A stretch of 19,407 nucleotides of DNA from assembly GCA_041751995.1 (NCBI GenBank), contig JBGSHY010000087.1, positions 1 through 19,407 on the forward strand, given 5' to 3'. Within the stretch, counting starts at the first letter, position 1. Each line of letters begins with the position of its first letter. Made by a program: the position numbers and the translations under genes. The notes below the pieces were generated by a model, which was not told the DNA's origin, searched no databases, and saw only the letters and a list, made by a program, of their open reading frames with translations. Below, piece by piece: positions 1 through 8,033 of this stretch. This stretch comes from JANMEX01 sp041751995. GTDB taxonomy: Bacteria; Pseudomonadota; Alphaproteobacteria; Rhizobiales; Rhizobiaceae.

Positions 1-1181
1 TGCATGGCGACAGCGGCCGGAAGCGCAACAACGCTGGCGATTGCCCTGGCTGCGCCGATGAGGCCCGCGGCGGCTGTGACGGCAGAGGCAATCACATAGA
101 GGTCCAATTCCTGGCGGAAAACCAAGAACGGAAACGAGAAGAACTTGCCGTAAAGTGCCGCCATTTCGCGACCGAACCATGTTCCTACCGCTGCCCCGAC
201 GGCAACGCCCACAATGGCAATTGCCAACGCAAATTTTGCATAGTGCCAACCGATGGCAAGGTCTGCGTATCCGACTGCCTTCATCAAGCCGATCTGCTCG
301 CGCTCCAGCGTGATCAGGCGGGTCAGGATCATGTTGACGAGGAAGGCCGAAACGAACAAGAATATCGGAGGAATAACCGAGGACATGGCTCTGAGTTGCT
401 GCAACTCATTGTCAAGGAACTGATGCGAAATCTGCCCGGTACGGTCGCGCGCGCCCGTACCGCCATATGGTTTGAGCACCACATCCAGCGCATCTATCAC
501 ATTGTCGGAATTCGCGCCGCGTACAGTCCGCAACGCCACGTCGTTGAACGCGCCGTCCATATTGAACAGTCCAGCCATGGCAGACCGCGGCATGAAGAAC
601 ACGCCGAACCGTCTTTGGTCCGGCACCATGTCGCCAGGGCCGAGCGCATAGATATACTCCGGCGTCAAAACGATGCCGGTGACGGTCAACACCATGCGCT
701 TGCCGTTCATGATGGTCCGGAACTCTGTTCCGGCTGTCATGTGGTGCGCGTTGGCGAAGGACTCAGTAACCGCAACCTCGTCCATCCGCCCCGACTCCGG
801 CATCCGGCCTGAGCGGAGATAGAGGCGGTTGACCGACGGTTCGCCGCTGTCGGGAATGGAAGCGGCAATTGCGGTCCCGGGCTCCTGCATGCCGTCAATA
901 TCCAAAAGGACAGGGGAGACAATCCGCAGTTCCACACCATTGACGCCGGATATGGACGAAATCTCGTCGCGCAAGGTCAGCGGCGCACGCACAGCGCCAG
1001 CGAAGACATTTCCGAACCGGTAACGGTCGTAGAACGTCGCGCGGGTTTCCTCGAGTGAACGGGACGCGCCGATGGAAATGATAATCGTGGCGACGCCACA
1101 GGCCATGACCAGCGCGACAGCCAACACCTGCGCCCACATGCGCACCACGTCACGATAAAGTTTGCGGTCGAGGATTGCCAT
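1..1181 (-). CDS. FtsX-family ABC transporter permease (partial, C-terminus beyond left edge)
   Basis: Inner-membrane permease of a MacB/LolC-like (type VII) ABC system, partner of the ATPase encoded just upstream. Translating the minus strand from ATG at 1181 gives 393 residues without a stop. It shows one transmembrane segment near residues 17-38, a long periplasmic domain (about 40-265), then three more membrane segments near 266-288, 314-337 and 361-383. That is one complete FtsX unit. The sequence resembles the roughly 790-residue permeases with two FtsX units, so about half the gene is probably missing; this length is inferred from family knowledge. The start codon shares one base with the ATPase stop (TAATG), implying translational coupling. 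The substrate cannot be told from the sequence; an HlyD-like adaptor may follow outside the window. Confidence 0.9.
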   Translation of the reverse strand, partial: MAILDRKLYRDVVRMWAQVLAVALVMACGVATIIISIGASRSLEETRATFYDRYRFGNVFAGAVRAPLTLRDEISSISGVNGVELRIVSPVLLDIDGMQEPGTAIAASIPDSGEPSVNRLYLRSGRMPESGRMDEVAVTESFANAHHMTAGTEFRTIMNGKRMVLTVTGIVLTPEYIYALGPGDMVPDQRRFGVFFMPRSAMAGLFNMDGAFNDVALRTVRGANSDNVIDALDVVLKPYGGTGARDRTGQISHQFLDNELQQLRAMSSVIPPIFLFVSAFLVNMILTRLITLEREQIGLMKAVGYADLAIGWHYAKFALAIAIVGVAVGAAVGTWFGREMAALYGKFFSFPFLVFRQELDLYVIASAVTAAAGLIGAARAIASVVALPAAVAM

Positions 1182-1888
1182 TACCAACTGACCTCGGACG
1201 GCTTGGCGCGGTGCGTATTGACTTCTGCTTGCGCGACCATGCCATCCTTGAATGTGAACACCCTATGCGCAATTTGCCGGATCGCGGCATTGTGGGTGAT
1301 GATTGCCATTGAGGTTTTCAGCTCCTCGTTGATCCGCGCCAGCGCTTCCAAGACCAGAATGCCGGTCTTGGAATCCAGCGCGCCGGTCGGCTCGTCGCAC
1401 AGCAGGACTTCCGGACGCTTGGCAATGGCGCGGGCGATGGCCACCCGCTGCTGCTCGCCGCCGGACAACTGCGCAGGGAAATGGCCGATGCGCTCCTTGA
1501 GGCCAACCATTTCCAACGCCTCTTCCGGCTTCATCGGATTGCGCGAGATTTCGGTGACCAGCGCGACATTCTCCCACGCGGTCAAACTTGGAATGAGATT
1601 GTAAAATTGGAACACAAAACCGACATGGTCGCGCCGGTAGCGGGTCAGTTCGCGCTCGGAACAAGCGGTTAGATCTTCATCGCGGAACATCACGGTGCCG
1701 GAAGTCGCCTGATCGATGCCGCCCATGATGTTGAGCAACGTCGACTTGCCGCTGCCGGAAGGGCCGAGCAGCACAGCCATTTCGCCTTCAAACAGCTCCA
1801 TGTCCGCGCCGCGCAGGGCCTGAACCTCAACATCGCCGGAGCGGTAGGTTTTTGTGACGTTGCGCGCTGTGAAGACTGCAGCCGACAT
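1181..1888 (-). CDS. ABC transporter ATP-binding protein, MacB/LolD type
   Basis: Cytoplasmic ATPase that powers the adjacent FtsX-type permease. In the 235-residue product I see Walker A GPSGSGKST at 42-50, the signature LSGGEQQ at 141-147, Walker B LLCDEP near 162-167 and the switch histidine at 199. An open frame extends upstream to 1927, but the ATG at 1888 is preceded by GGAGG with a 7-base spacer and begins where family members usually begin, so I chose it. The stop overlaps the permease start by one base. Systems of this type move lipoproteins, peptides or drugs, or act mechanically in the envelope; the sequence does not say which. Confidence 0.93.
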   Translation of the reverse strand: MSAAVFTARNVTKTYRSGDVEVQALRGADMELFEGEMAVLLGPSGSGKSTLLNIMGGIDQATSGTVMFRDEDLTACSERELTRYRRDHVGFVFQFYNLIPSLTAWENVALVTEISRNPMKPEEALEMVGLKERIGHFPAQLSGGEQQRVAIARAIAKRPEVLLCDEPTGALDSKTGILVLEALARINEELKTSMAIITHNAAIRQIAHRVFTFKDGMVAQAEVNTHRAKPSEVSW

Positions 1889-1980
1889 ATCAGGGCCTCC
1901 AGCTGCCCTTACGGACAATAGCGGCATGATGCTGTCCGGCGTTGATGTGCGTCAACGGAAGGTGACCTCACCTCGAATGC

Positions 1981-3579
1981 TCAGCCTTCGTGCCCAGTCA
2001 GCGCACGGCGCAAACGCCTGATGATGGCTTGACGACCTCGTTCGTCAGCCTCCCTGGAAATCGTCTCGTTGACATCAAGAAGCAGCTTCGACAGGTCATT
2101 GTGCCAATCGAGATGCGCGACTTTCTCCGGTTGAAGACGCGGGACCTTGCCCTCCTCCACCTGCCGGGCGCCGGTTTCGGTGAGCTCGAAACCTTCATCG
2201 ATTTGCGGCATGATGATGCGGTCAGCAGGTACCAGATGCTTCAGGCGCTGTTTGAACGCGCTCATGGCTTCCGGTTCACCGTGGGACAGCAAAATCCCGC
2301 AGGATACGGGCATGCGCTCCTGCACCCAGTCGACCAATTCTGTCGCATCGGCATGTCCGGAATAGAGGTCGAGTTGGCGGATCGAGGCCTTGACCTGGAT
2401 TTCCTCTCCCTGGATGCGCACCCGTTCCGCGCCATCAAGCAGAATGCGCCCGAGCGAGCCTTGCGCCTGAAAACCGACCATCATGATGGTGGCGTTGCGC
2501 CGCCAGAGATTGTTTTTCAGATGGTGGCGTATGCGCCCTGCATCGCACATGCCTGAGGCCGCGATGATAATGAAATAGCCGGTCAATTTGTTGATGGCTT
2601 TGGATTGTTCAACCGTTTCGGTGAAGCGGATATCGCCCGAATTCAGCGCCTTGACCAAAGCCGCGCCCTCTTCAATTTCGCTCGCATGCCGCTCGAAAAT
2701 CGCGCTGGCGCGGGTGGCAAGCGGAGAATCGACCATGATTGGCGCGGGCGGTATCGCGCCTGACAGCATCAGCCGGTGCAGATCAACCAGCAATTCCTGG
2801 GTCCGCTCGACGGCAAAGGACGGGATGATCAAAGGTCCGCGCATGTCGGCGGCACGCTTGACTTCTGCCTGTAGCAAGGCCCGGCGGCTATCAGGCGTCA
2901 CCTCGCCGCGATCGCGGTCGCCATAGGTGGATTCGCAGATCAGATAATCGAGGTCGGCCGGCGCGCGCGGGTCCGGCTGGAGCAGCTTGTGCTGTGGTCC
3001 CAGATCCCCGGAGAAGAGAATGCGCAGCAGCTTGGTATCATCCATGTTGCCGATTTCCAGCTCGACCGAAGCGGAGCCCAGAAGATGTCCTGAGTTCCAG
3101 AAGCGGGCGCGGATGTCGTCGGACACCTTGAACCATTCGTCATAGTCCGAGGCACGGAACAAAAGCATGCAGGCGGCGGCGTCATCCTTGGTGTAAATCG
3201 GTTCAACGAGATCGCGTCCCCGCTGCGCATTGCGGCGGTTGAGGTTCTCGACTTCCATTTCCTGAATATGCGCCGAATCCGGCAGCATCACCGAACAGAG
3301 GTCCACGGACGGGGCCGTTGCATGAATGGGGCCGGAAAAGCCGTGCTTGACGAGTTTCGGCAAAAGGCCGCTGTGGTCGATGTGGGCATGGGTGAGGACG
3401 ACCGCATCGATCCTGTCAGGCGGGAACGGGAACGCGCCATAGTTCAATTCGCGCTCGGATTTTGAGCCCTGAAACATGCCGCAGTCGATCAGGATGCGCG
3501 ACTTTTCGGTTTCGATTTCAAAACATGATCCGGTAACGGCCTGCGCCGCCCCGTGAAAACGCAACCGCGGAGCCTTCAT
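1981..3579 (-). CDS. MBL-fold beta-CASP RNA metallo-hydrolase
   Basis: Probable zinc-dependent ribonuclease of the beta-CASP group (relatives of CPSF73/Ysh1 and RNase J), acting in the cytoplasm. The 532-residue product carries the metal-binding HAHIDH motif at 64-69, GHLLGSA, the FSGDLG aspartate motif, and in the second half the beta-CASP elements PSFAVERTQE, DSPLATRAS, AASGMCDAGR and SGHADA, followed by LSHGE. All expected metal ligands seem present. The open frame reaches a TTG at 3600, but ATG 3579 has AGGAAAGG eight bases upstream and gives the usual N-terminus. Its biological substrate is unknown. It sits 93 bases after the small 3673-4005 gene and 92 bases before the ABC ATPase on the same strand, with no obvious functional link to either. 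Confidence 0.93.
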   Translation of the reverse strand: MKAPRLRFHGAAQAVTGSCFEIETEKSRILIDCGMFQGSKSERELNYGAFPFPPDRIDAVVLTHAHIDHSGLLPKLVKHGFSGPIHATAPSVDLCSVMLPDSAHIQEMEVENLNRRNAQRGRDLVEPIYTKDDAAACMLLFRASDYDEWFKVSDDIRARFWNSGHLLGSASVELEIGNMDDTKLLRILFSGDLGPQHKLLQPDPRAPADLDYLICESTYGDRDRGEVTPDSRRALLQAEVKRAADMRGPLIIPSFAVERTQELLVDLHRLMLSGAIPPAPIMVDSPLATRASAIFERHASEIEEGAALVKALNSGDIRFTETVEQSKAINKLTGYFIIIAASGMCDAGRIRHHLKNNLWRRNATIMMVGFQAQGSLGRILLDGAERVRIQGEEIQVKASIRQLDLYSGHADATELVDWVQERMPVSCGILLSHGEPEAMSAFKQRLKHLVPADRIIMPQIDEGFELTETGARQVEEGKVPRLQPEKVAHLDWHNDLSKLLLDVNETISREADERGRQAIIRRLRRALTGHEG

Positions 3580-3672
3580 GACAAACGCCTTTCCTGCCAA
3601 TGCGCCAATTGAGCGCCGCGCAGTCGGGTTCCGTCAAGAGGAATGTGCGATTGCGACCGTCACGACCAACGG

Positions 3673-4005
3673 TCAGGCAGTCGCATATTCGTTGGCTGCA
3701 AACAAATGGTGGTGGACCTTGCCGGTGAACAGCTTCAACAATTCACCGGTCACTTCCCGGCTTTGCGAACGAACGTCTGACTGCAGCGCTTTTTCAACCG
3801 CTGCCATGTCCGGATAGCGGATGGCCAGCGCCATCGCATAAACCGGCGCGCCCTCGTCGCGGTCCATGCCGTCCATGACGCGAACTTCCTCAGCGCCCGG
3901 AAACCGCGCCCAAAGCGGCACGAGGCGGTCTTTCACGAAAGCCCGGAATTCGGCTTCGCGCCCTTTGCGGATTTCACCTTCAAACAAAGCGTAGCGGATG
4001 ATCAT
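3673..4005 (-). CDS. small dimeric alpha/beta-barrel-like protein, function unknown
   Basis: Predicted 110-residue soluble protein. It starts with an MIIRYALFEG strand, followed by an Arg/Glu-rich helix, a central RVMDG segment and a C-terminal KLFTGKVHHHLF stretch. This pattern resembles ferredoxin-like dimeric alpha+beta-barrel (ABM/EthD-like) proteins, seen in small monooxygenases and stress-response proteins. No catalytic residue can be assigned. The start ATG at 4005 has only a weak ribosome site (GAAAG). Codon use resembles the neighbours and the frame is intact, so it is probably a real gene. The fold assignment is an inference from overall pattern. Confidence 0.75.
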   Translation of the reverse strand: MIIRYALFEGEIRKGREAEFRAFVKDRLVPLWARFPGAEEVRVMDGMDRDEGAPVYAMALAIRYPDMAAVEKALQSDVRSQSREVTGELLKLFTGKVHHHLFAANEYATA

Positions 4006-4032
4006 GGCCGGACTTTCGGGAAAAGAACCATT

Positions 4033-4056
4033 TCCGGCGGCATATTTGCCGCCGGA
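4033..4056. terminator. GC-rich hairpin, candidate transcription terminator
   Basis: Perfect ten-base stem (TCCGGCGGCA / TGCCGCCGGA) around a four-base TATT loop. On the minus strand it lies downstream of the binding-protein gene and 28 bases upstream of the 3673-4005 gene, followed by a modest T-rich run (GGTTCTTTT). On the plus strand the T run after it is better (GTTTGTTTTG), but no plus-strand gene ends here. It most likely ends the ABC-importer transcript, alone or with the long palindrome beside it. Confidence 0.55.
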
Positions 4057-4084
4057 GTTTGTTTTGATCGTTCAAGCGCGATGC

Positions 4085-4206
4085 GAGAATTTGGCTTGGT
4101 GAGTCAGCTGGTGCGGCTTTCGAGAACCGGAGCGGAGCGTACTTTTGGGTACGTGAGCACCGGAAGCGCAGAAAGCCACATCAGATGGCCACCAAAGCGA
4201 ATTCTC
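4085..4206. repeat. about 120-bp imperfect palindrome, RIME/Bru-RS-like element
   Basis: The outer arms GAGAATT (4085-4091) and AATTCTC (4200-4206) pair exactly about a centre at 4145.5. Pairing continues inward through TTGGT/ACCAA, a CAGCTG/CATCTGA-like segment, GGCTTTC (4115-4121) with GAAAGCC (4171-4177), CCGG with CCGG, and GTAC (4139-4142) with GTAC (4149-4152) around a TTTTGG loop. Only a few single-base bulges and mismatches interrupt it. The right arm overlaps the stop codon of the binding-protein gene by two bases. Size, shape and intergenic position match the short palindromic elements known in rhizobia and Brucella; I cannot confirm family membership from one copy. Transcribed, it would give a long hairpin at the 3' end of the importer mRNA. 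Confidence 0.75.
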
Positions 4207-5302
4207 ATTTGCCCCAGATTTTCTTGTATTCGTCGCGGTACCCATTGCCCGGGTCGAAGCCGTTGTTCGGACCGCCATCGAACTCTACATTGTCTGCGGT
4301 GACAACATGGAGCGGCGAGAGATAGCCGGACCATTTTTCACCGGCCATGCCGCGGTTGAGCTCGTCCACAAGCTGCCAGCCCTGCAGGTTCAAAGGCTCG
4401 GCGACCGTAACCTTCTGGAACTCACCCTTGCGGATGCGCTGGTAGGCGGATTCCGAACCGTCACCGGCGGCAACATTGATCGGGGCATCGGTGCCCTTCT
4501 TGCCGGCAGCTGCCAGCGAGGGGCCCATGAAGTCATAGTAGAGATCGTTGATGGCCAGCGAGTGGGTCCACGCGTCGCCGTATTTCTGCAGCAGCGAGGT
4601 GGTGAGCTGCGGCATGCGCTGCGAGGTTTCGGCAATCGGGGTATCGACATATTCGAGCACAGTGCCGCCGAGATCCTCGATTTCCTTCTTCATGCGGTCG
4701 GCCTTGGCGATGGCGATCGCGTAGGTCGAGTCGGTGAAGATGATGACGCCAGGCTTGCCTTTGGCATCGATGTAGGCCCAGTCGGCGGCGGACTTGGAGA
4801 CTTCCATTGCATCCGTGCCTACATTAGCCATGACGCCGACTTCGTCAATCGGACCAACGCCTGGACCTGCATGCCAGGAAACCATCGGAATGCCTGCCTT
4901 CTTGGCTTCTTCCATGGCCGGCTTCTGTTCGACCGCGTCAAAGCCGTTGATGATGATGCCATCCGGCTTCAGCGCGAGCGCCTGACCGAAGGCAGCGGTG
5001 CGGCCGCCGATGGAACCCGCGCCGTCTAGTGTCTTGACCGTCCAGCCGAGGGCGGCTGCAGCTTCTTCGACTCCCTTGGACACGCCAAGGATGCCGCCGT
5101 TCTTCATGTCAGCGCCGAGGATGACAATGGTCTTGCCTTCCGCGCCCTTAGGGCCGGTCGTCGGACCGTCCCACTTGTCGACCTTGCTGGCGTATTTGTC
5201 GACGACGGCCTGTGCATCGGCCATGGCATCAGCAAATGCCGGAGCCGAGACGATCAATGCCAGGGCGGCAACGCCGTATTTCAAAATGTCTCTGCGGATC
5301 AT
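4205..5302 (-). CDS. periplasmic sugar/sugar-acid-binding protein of ABC importer
   Basis: Periplasmic binding protein of the type I, ribose/xylose class (Peripla_BP_4-like), 365 residues. It begins with a positively charged MIRRDILK segment, a hydrophobic stretch to about residue 20 and a probable signal-peptidase site after AFA near residue 23. The mature part has the two-lobed pattern, with KTIVILGADMKNGG in the first beta strand, KPDGIIINGFD, and the DGSESAYQRI region in the second lobe. ATG 5302 has GGGAGG six bases upstream. It is the last gene of the ATPase-permease-binding protein operon, a less usual order, as the binding protein is often first. Given the regulon, a hexonate or ketohexonate ligand is plausible, but the sequence alone does not show the ligand. 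Confidence 0.92.
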   Translation of the reverse strand: MIRRDILKYGVAALALIVSAPAFADAMADAQAVVDKYASKVDKWDGPTTGPKGAEGKTIVILGADMKNGGILGVSKGVEEAAAALGWTVKTLDGAGSIGGRTAAFGQALALKPDGIIINGFDAVEQKPAMEEAKKAGIPMVSWHAGPGVGPIDEVGVMANVGTDAMEVSKSAADWAYIDAKGKPGVIIFTDSTYAIAIAKADRMKKEIEDLGGTVLEYVDTPIAETSQRMPQLTTSLLQKYGDAWTHSLAINDLYYDFMGPSLAAAGKKGTDAPINVAAGDGSESAYQRIRKGEFQKVTVAEPLNLQGWQLVDELNRGMAGEKWSGYLSPLHVVTADNVEFDGGPNNGFDPGNGYRDEYKKIWGK

Positions 5303-5328
5303 GGTAGTCCTCCCGTTGAAGTTTGAAG

Positions 5329-6399
5329 TCAGCCCTGCGCGGTGTCGTCACCGGACGGGGATTGGGTGGGCCGGGGCAGCTTGACGACTGCCCCGCGCTT
5401 TCTTTGGGCATAGCCTGCAATGCCGATGGCAATCAGCAGTGTCACGCCGTTGAACAGCGGCTCGACAAAGAACGAACCGCCGAATTGCTGGATGCCGGAT
5501 ATGCCGACGGCCAGAATGATGACGCCGATCATCGTGCCCCATACGTTGACGCGTCCGGGCTTGATGGTGGTGGAGCCGAGGAAGGCGCCGACGAGCGCGG
5601 GCAACAGATATTCAAGGCCGACACTGGCTTGGCCAATGCGCAGTTTCGACGCCAGCAGCACCCCGGTGAGCGCGGCCAGAAGGCCGGATGTGATGAATGC
5701 GCCCATGACGAATTTCTGCACGGGTATGCCGTTCAGTGCTGCAGCCTTCGGGTTTGCGCCAATGGCGTAAAGATAGCGCCCGATGGGCGTGTATTCGAGG
5801 ATGAGCCACAGCACGAAGGCAATGATCAGCACATAGAAGCCGGTGATCGGCAGGCCGAAAACCATCGTGCCGTTCAGCGCCAGGAATCCGTCGGGCAATT
5901 CGCCGACCACCTGCCGGCCGCCGGTGTACCAGAGCGCAAGGGCATAGAGGATGGTGCCGGTGCCCAGCGTTGCGATGAAGCTGTCAATCTTGGCGACTTC
6001 CACCAGAAGTCCGTTGAGAAAGCCGGTGACAGCCCCCAGCACCAGAACGATCAGCACCGCGAGGGGCCAGGGAAAACCGTAGGCCGTCTGCAGGCTGATG
6101 GCCAGAATATGCCACAACACGATGCCGTAGCCGACGGTCAGATCAATGCGTCCCGATGCCATCGGGATCATCGCCGCCAGCGACAGCAGTGCAATGATTG
6201 CCTTGTCGGATATAATCGAGCGCAAGTTGAGAAGTGTCGGAAATGTGCGTGGCAGCAGGAGCGAGAACAGCACCATCAGGACAACCGTCAGGATCACCAA
6301 CCCGTATACGGGGATGAGCCGACCGAGTTTTTGGCCAAATGTCAGTCCTGCGAGCTCGCTTTTCGTGGGCTCAAGGGCGGTGGATTGGATCGAGTTCAT
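5329..6399 (-). CDS. ribose-class ABC importer permease
   Basis: Inner-membrane subunit of the importer, RbsC/BPD_transp_2 family, 356 residues. Visible family marks are a cytoplasmic N-terminus, many hydrophobic segments from about residue 30, the SGRIDLTVG motif near 82-90 (GGIDLSVG in relatives), ATLGTGTI near 143-150, the IGANPKAAALNGI loop near 213-225 and the GSTTIKPGRVNVWGTMIG stretch near 275-292 thought to contact the ATPase. It lies 16 bases after the ATPase gene and 26 bases before the binding-protein gene on the same strand, so the three form one operon. The ribosome site before ATG 6399 is weak (CGGAAC), suggesting some coupling to the preceding gene. Confidence 0.93.
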   Translation of the reverse strand: MNSIQSTALEPTKSELAGLTFGQKLGRLIPVYGLVILTVVLMVLFSLLLPRTFPTLLNLRSIISDKAIIALLSLAAMIPMASGRIDLTVGYGIVLWHILAISLQTAYGFPWPLAVLIVLVLGAVTGFLNGLLVEVAKIDSFIATLGTGTILYALALWYTGGRQVVGELPDGFLALNGTMVFGLPITGFYVLIIAFVLWLILEYTPIGRYLYAIGANPKAAALNGIPVQKFVMGAFITSGLLAALTGVLLASKLRIGQASVGLEYLLPALVGAFLGSTTIKPGRVNVWGTMIGVIILAVGISGIQQFGGSFFVEPLFNGVTLLIAIGIAGYAQRKRGAVVKLPRPTQSPSGDDTAQG

Positions 6400-6415
6400 C
6401 TCAAGGTTCCGTTGT

Positions 6416-7909
6416 TCATGCGGCTTCAGAAGCCGAGGCCGCGTGGATCAGCGAGGCAGTGGTCAGGCCCTGCCCTTCAAGTTCCTGGACGATGCGTCCC
6501 CGCGAGAAGACCAACGCGCGGTGGCAAATGTGCGCGACTTCCTCAAAGTCGGTGGACACGACGATCACACCGAGGCCCGCCTCGAGCGCACCGGCGATCA
6601 GCTTGTAGATTTCCGCTTTGGCGCCGACGTCGACACCGGCCGTCGGGTCTTCGGCAATCAGCAATTTGCGGCCCGTCAGCACCCAGCGGCCAACGACGAC
6701 CTTTTGTTGATTGCCGCCGGACAGGGCTTCGATCGGCAGCGACGGATCGTTGGGACGCAAACCGAGCGTGGCGCCGGCAATGCGGGTTTTTTCCGCTTCA
6801 ACGCGTGGCGACATGAATGAAAAAAGCCCCCGGCCAGATGCGCCGGGGTTCATGTACATGTTTTCACGGATGGTGAGCGACAGGGCGATTGACTCTTCTG
6901 TCCGGTCGCGCGCGATCAGGCCGACGCCAGATTTCATCGCCGTGATGGTCGAGGTCAGATCCGGCGTTTGCCCGTTCAGCTTGACCGAACCGGTGAAAGC
7001 TTCCGCGCCAAACAGCGCACGGCCAACGGACTCCTGACCCGCGCCGCGCAGACCGACAAGGCCGAGCAACTCACCTTCGCGCAGTTCAAACGATACCGGT
7101 CCGGCGTCGCCTGTGGCCAGACCGGAAACGGCAAGGCGAACGGCGCCCGCGCTGGTCTTGGCTTTGACAAACAGGTCTGATGCAGGGCGTCCGACAATCA
7201 TTTCGACCAGATCACGCGGCGAGGTTTCGCTGACCGGTTTTGCACCAACCAGCCTGCCGTCGCGCAGGACGGCGACGCGGTCGGCAATCTTGAAAATCTC
7301 GTCCAGCCGATGCGACACATAAATCATGCCGACGCCGCGGTCTTTCAGCGGTCGCAACGCCGCAAATAGCCGCTCCACCTCATCTGCCGGGAGACTTGCG
7401 GTCGGCTCATCGAGCACCAGAACATCCGCCTCGACCGCCAGTGCGCGGGCAATGGCAACAAGCGACTTTTCGGTGCGGCTCAAATCCTGAACGCGGGTGG
7501 TCGGGTCGAATTCACAGCCGACCAGATCCAGCGCCGCCCTGGCGCGCGCTTCGGTGCCGCGCCAATCGATCAATTTGTTCCTGAGCGAAAAGCCCTGCGC
7601 CAGCCCGACATTTTCGGCGACCGTCATCCATTCGATCAGGCCCAAATCCTGGTGGATGAAGGCGACCTTCTGGCGTTGGTTGGGCTTGGGCGGACGGTGG
7701 GCATAGGGCTCGCCGCGAAACAGGATTTCGCCTTCGTCGGCTTTGTGAATGCCTGCCAGCGTTTTGATGAGCGTGGATTTGCCGGCGCCATTTTCGCCGA
7801 GCAGCGCGAGAATTTCACCCTGCTTCAGATCAAGCGAAACATCGCTCAGCGCTTTGGTCCCGCCAAAGCGCTTGGTGATGGACCTGAACTGGATCAGGTT
7901 TTCCTGCAA
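6416..7909 (-). CDS. ribose-class ABC importer double ATP-binding protein
   Basis: Tandem-ATPase subunit of the RbsA/XylG/MglA class, about 497 residues, first gene of the importer operon. Domain 1 has Walker A GENGAGKST at 38-46, a non-canonical signature LSRTEKS at 143-149, Walker B LVLDEP ending at 169 and switch His200. Domain 2 has a degenerate Walker A (GLRGAGQES, 287-294), a canonical signature LSGGNQQ at 396-402 and Walker B with Glu and Asp in swapped order (IAEDPT, 418-423). The open frame extends to a TTG at 7927, but TTG 7909 is preceded by GGGAGGAG with an eight-base spacer and the protein then starts as in relatives; no ATG is available. A double operator lies 44 bases upstream. 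Confidence 0.93.
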   Translation of the reverse strand: MQENLIQFRSITKRFGGTKALSDVSLDLKQGEILALLGENGAGKSTLIKTLAGIHKADEGEILFRGEPYAHRPPKPNQRQKVAFIHQDLGLIEWMTVAENVGLAQGFSLRNKLIDWRGTEARARAALDLVGCEFDPTTRVQDLSRTEKSLVAIARALAVEADVLVLDEPTASLPADEVERLFAALRPLKDRGVGMIYVSHRLDEIFKIADRVAVLRDGRLVGAKPVSETSPRDLVEMIVGRPASDLFVKAKTSAGAVRLAVSGLATGDAGPVSFELREGELLGLVGLRGAGQESVGRALFGAEAFTGSVKLNGQTPDLTSTITAMKSGVGLIARDRTEESIALSLTIRENMYMNPGASGRGLFSFMSPRVEAEKTRIAGATLGLRPNDPSLPIEALSGGNQQKVVVGRWVLTGRKLLIAEDPTAGVDVGAKAEIYKLIAGALEAGLGVIVVSTDFEEVAHICHRALVFSRGRIVQELEGQGLTTASLIHAASASEAA

Positions 7910-7952
7910 CGCGCCTGCTCCTCCCAAAGACCGGCTGGACGGCGTTTGAGCG

Positions 7953-7982
7953 CCGTTATCGATAACATGTTAGCGATAACAT
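7953..7982. promoter_or_regulatory. tandem operator sites for the LacI-family regulator
   Basis: Two adjoining palindromic sites: GTTATCGATAAC (7955-7966; 16-bp form 7953-7968) and ATGTTAGCGATAACAT (7967-7982). The second is identical to the site at 10254-10269. They lie between the beta-hydroxyacid dehydrogenase stop and the importer ATPase start, over the likely importer promoter. The sequence resembles known operators of E. coli GntR/IdnR (TGTTA half sites around a CG centre), and the regulator at 12715-13755 is of that kind. Confidence 0.85.
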
Positions 7983-7996
7983 TCGACGGGAGTCAA
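7967..7996 (-). promoter_or_regulatory. candidate sigma-70-type promoter of the ABC importer operon
   Basis: On the minus strand TTGACT (7996-7991) is followed after 18 bases by TAACAT (7972-7967). The -35 box matches the consensus at five of six positions and the -10 box at four. The -10 box is part of the operator, so a bound repressor would block the polymerase. Confidence 0.5.
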
Positions 7997-8033
7997 CAGC
8001 GATTCTGAACGCTTTCAAACTAATTCGATGGCA

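Noticed and set aside
243..812. Plus-strand open frame of 189 codons
   Set aside because: Antisense to the FtsX-type permease, which has clear membrane segments and start coupling on the minus strand.
5323..6816. Plus-strand open frame of 497 codons, the longest unassigned frame in the window
   Set aside because: It is antisense to the importer permease and the end of the ATPase. Its product is rich in Gln, His, Asp and Arg without any domain, as expected for the complement of GC-rich genes.
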